Assembly (NCBI GenBank): GCA_903885865.1 | Contig: CAISKH010000077.1 | Coordinates: 1-7,016, forward strand | Length of the DNA: 7,016 bases | Reading direction: 5' to 3' | Source: an uncultured Mucilaginibacter sp. | Lineage (GTDB): Bacteria; Bacteroidota; Bacteroidia; Sphingobacteriales; Sphingobacteriaceae | In this document: piece after piece, positions 6,275-7,016 of the stretch | Layout: every line of letters starts with the position of its first letter | How positions within the stretch are numbered: the stretch's first letter is position 1 | Notes under the pieces: model-generated | Told to the model about the DNA's origin: nothing | The model's input: only the letters and a program-made list of their open reading frames with translations | The model's database searches: none | Translations under genes and position numbers: made by a program

Positions 6275-6288
6275 CTGATGTTTATCAC
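6275..6288. promoter_or_regulatory. FNR-type operator, C-TGAT-N4-ATCA-C
   Basis: TGAT (6276-6279) and ATCA (6284-6287) are separated by GTTT. This matches 8 of 10 defined positions of the FNR consensus TTGAT-N4-ATCAA, both misses being the outermost base. It lies between a Crp/Fnr regulator gene and the divergent methyltransferase gene. It overlaps the -33 region of the regulator promoter, suggesting self-repression, and is about 63 bases upstream of the methyltransferase start, a distance typical of class I activation. Binding is inferred, not shown. Confidence 0.5.
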
Positions 6289-6311
6289 CTTTTTATAAAT
6301 ACCTATCTTTG
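6281..6311 (+). promoter_or_regulatory. Promoter of the Crp/Fnr regulator
   Basis: TATCTTTG (6304-6311) matches TAnnTTTG fully. Nineteen bases upstream is TTTA (6281-6284), one base off the -33 consensus TTTG. The start ATG follows the -7 box after one base. Transcription would be expected to begin about 4-5 bases after the box, close to the second ATG at 6316. Confidence 0.55.
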
Positions 6312-6312
6312 T

Positions 6313-7016
6313 ATGATGAGTTTATCAGGGATTTTTCCGATCGACCGGTGGAATTTTACCACACAGTCTATCCTTAACGTACTTTCCACAGAAGAATATA
6401 GCTATCTCGTTGGCAACCAGAGCGACCAGCAATATCATAAAGGCGAGGTAATTTTCAGGGAGGGCGCTGTACCTTCGGGGATATTTATTGTAAAAAGCGG
6501 CAAGGTTAAAAAATACAAGACTGACCGGAGCGGCAAAGAACAAATAATTTATGTGGCCAATGAGGGCGAACTGATCGGTTATCACGCAGTACTGTCAGAA
6601 GAACGTTACCCCGACTCGGCGGCGGCCCTGGAAATCAGCCTAATAAGTTTTATACCAAAAGAAGACTTTATTGAAATATTGCACCGCTCACCTCATTTTA
6701 CACAACGGCTGCTAAAAGCCTTGAGCCATGAATTTACAGTACTGGCCAATAGTATTTCTGTATTCGCGCAACGCACCGCCCCCGAACGCCTTGCTATTGC
6801 CTTAATTGTACTCAGGGAAAAATATAAAGATATTCACACTGAAGGAAAAGATACCGTTTTAAATATTTCAAGGGCCGACCTTGCTAACATGGCAGGAATA
6901 GCCCAGGAAAACGTTATACGTTTGTTGAAAGAATTTAAAGACGAGGGCATACTGGAAACAGAAGGAAGGAAGATCAGGATAATGAACATCCAATCGCTGG
7001 TCAAAAAATCGAATTA
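6313..7016 (+). CDS. Crp/Fnr-family transcriptional regulator (stop at window edge)
   Basis: The frame runs from ATGATG at 6313 to the window end: 234 codons plus TA, probably the first two bases of a stop codon, so the protein is likely complete. Residues about 20-120 form a cyclic-nucleotide-binding-like beta roll (HKGEVIFREGAVPSGIFIVKSGKVK at 42-66). Residues 120-152 give the dimerisation helix, and about 155-225 the winged helix-turn-helix. The recognition helix reads AQENVIRLLKEF (197-208): Glu199 and Arg203 match the Glu and Arg that read the GA step in CRP and FNR, while Ile202 replaces FNR Ser212. There is no cysteine at all, excluding an FNR-type iron-sulfur sensor. The segment GELIGYHAVLSEERYPDSAAAL lacks the Arg-Ser pair of cAMP-binding CRP, so cAMP is unlikely as ligand. 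An in-frame stop at 6277 and no other start codon nearby fix the start at 6313 or 6316. Ligand unknown. Confidence 0.9.
   Translation, partial: MMSLSGIFPIDRWNFTTQSILNVLSTEEYSYLVGNQSDQQYHKGEVIFREGAVPSGIFIVKSGKVKKYKTDRSGKEQIIYVANEGELIGYHAVLSEERYPDSAAALEISLISFIPKEDFIEILHRSPHFTQRLLKALSHEFTVLANSISVFAQRTAPERLAIALIVLREKYKDIHTEGKDTVLNISRADLANMAGIAQENVIRLLKEFKDEGILETEGRKIRIMNIQSLVKKSN

Noticed and set aside
6325..6585. Minus-strand open frame of 86 codons
   Set aside because: It is antisense to the Crp/Fnr regulator, whose frame is open from 6313 to the window end with clear domain motifs.
1..7016. Search for CRISPR arrays, tRNA genes, transposases, phage or defence genes
   Set aside because: No regularly spaced repeats, cloverleaf-like sequences or recognisable mobile or defence proteins were seen; the genes are metabolic, transport or regulatory.

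Overview
The window looks like a chromosomal segment of a Bacteroidota bacterium, most likely of the Sphingobacteriaceae type (Pedobacter or Mucilaginibacter-like). This is an inference from three things: promoter-like sequences of the Bacteroidota form TTTG-N19/20-TAnnTTTG, start codons without Shine-Dalgarno sequences, and proteins whose style fits that group. Exact taxonomy cannot be read from the window.

Layout. Bases 1-384 (+) hold the C-terminal part of a metal-dependent hydrolase of the amidohydrolase/DUF6282 type. An AT-rich gap with several palindromes leads to a di-heme cytochrome c peroxidase (614-1876, +), predicted to be a periplasm-facing lipoprotein. Converging on it from the minus strand are two small paralogous one-helix membrane proteins (2127-1921 and 2575-2384). 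They are products of a local duplication and have no function I recognise. Further upstream on the minus strand are a secreted six-bladed kelch propeller (3788-2805) with its own promoter, a SulP anion transporter with a STAS domain (5545-3878), and a SAM-dependent methyltransferase (6218-5550) whose stop lies only 4 bases before the transporter start. A Crp/Fnr-family regulator (6313 to the window end, +) is divergent from the methyltransferase. Its 234 codons are all present, and the window stops after the first two bases (TA) of what is probably its stop codon.

How the parts may work together. The short divergent region 6219-6312 is the most informative regulatory stretch. It holds an FNR-type palindrome (TGAT-N4-ATCA) overlapping the -33 position of the regulator's own promoter and lying about 63 bases upstream of the likely methyltransferase/SulP start. 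The simplest reading, which is inference, is a self-repressing regulator that activates the methyltransferase-transporter operon. Both divergent genes have a TAnnTTTG box 1-3 bases before the start codon, suggesting leaderless or nearly leaderless mRNAs.

The least explained part is 1921-2625: two tandem copies of a tiny membrane-protein gene, with strongly conserved C-terminal tails and a conserved block upstream of both starts. I saw no tRNA, rRNA, CRISPR array, insertion sequence or phage gene. No gap between genes exceeds 300 bases.
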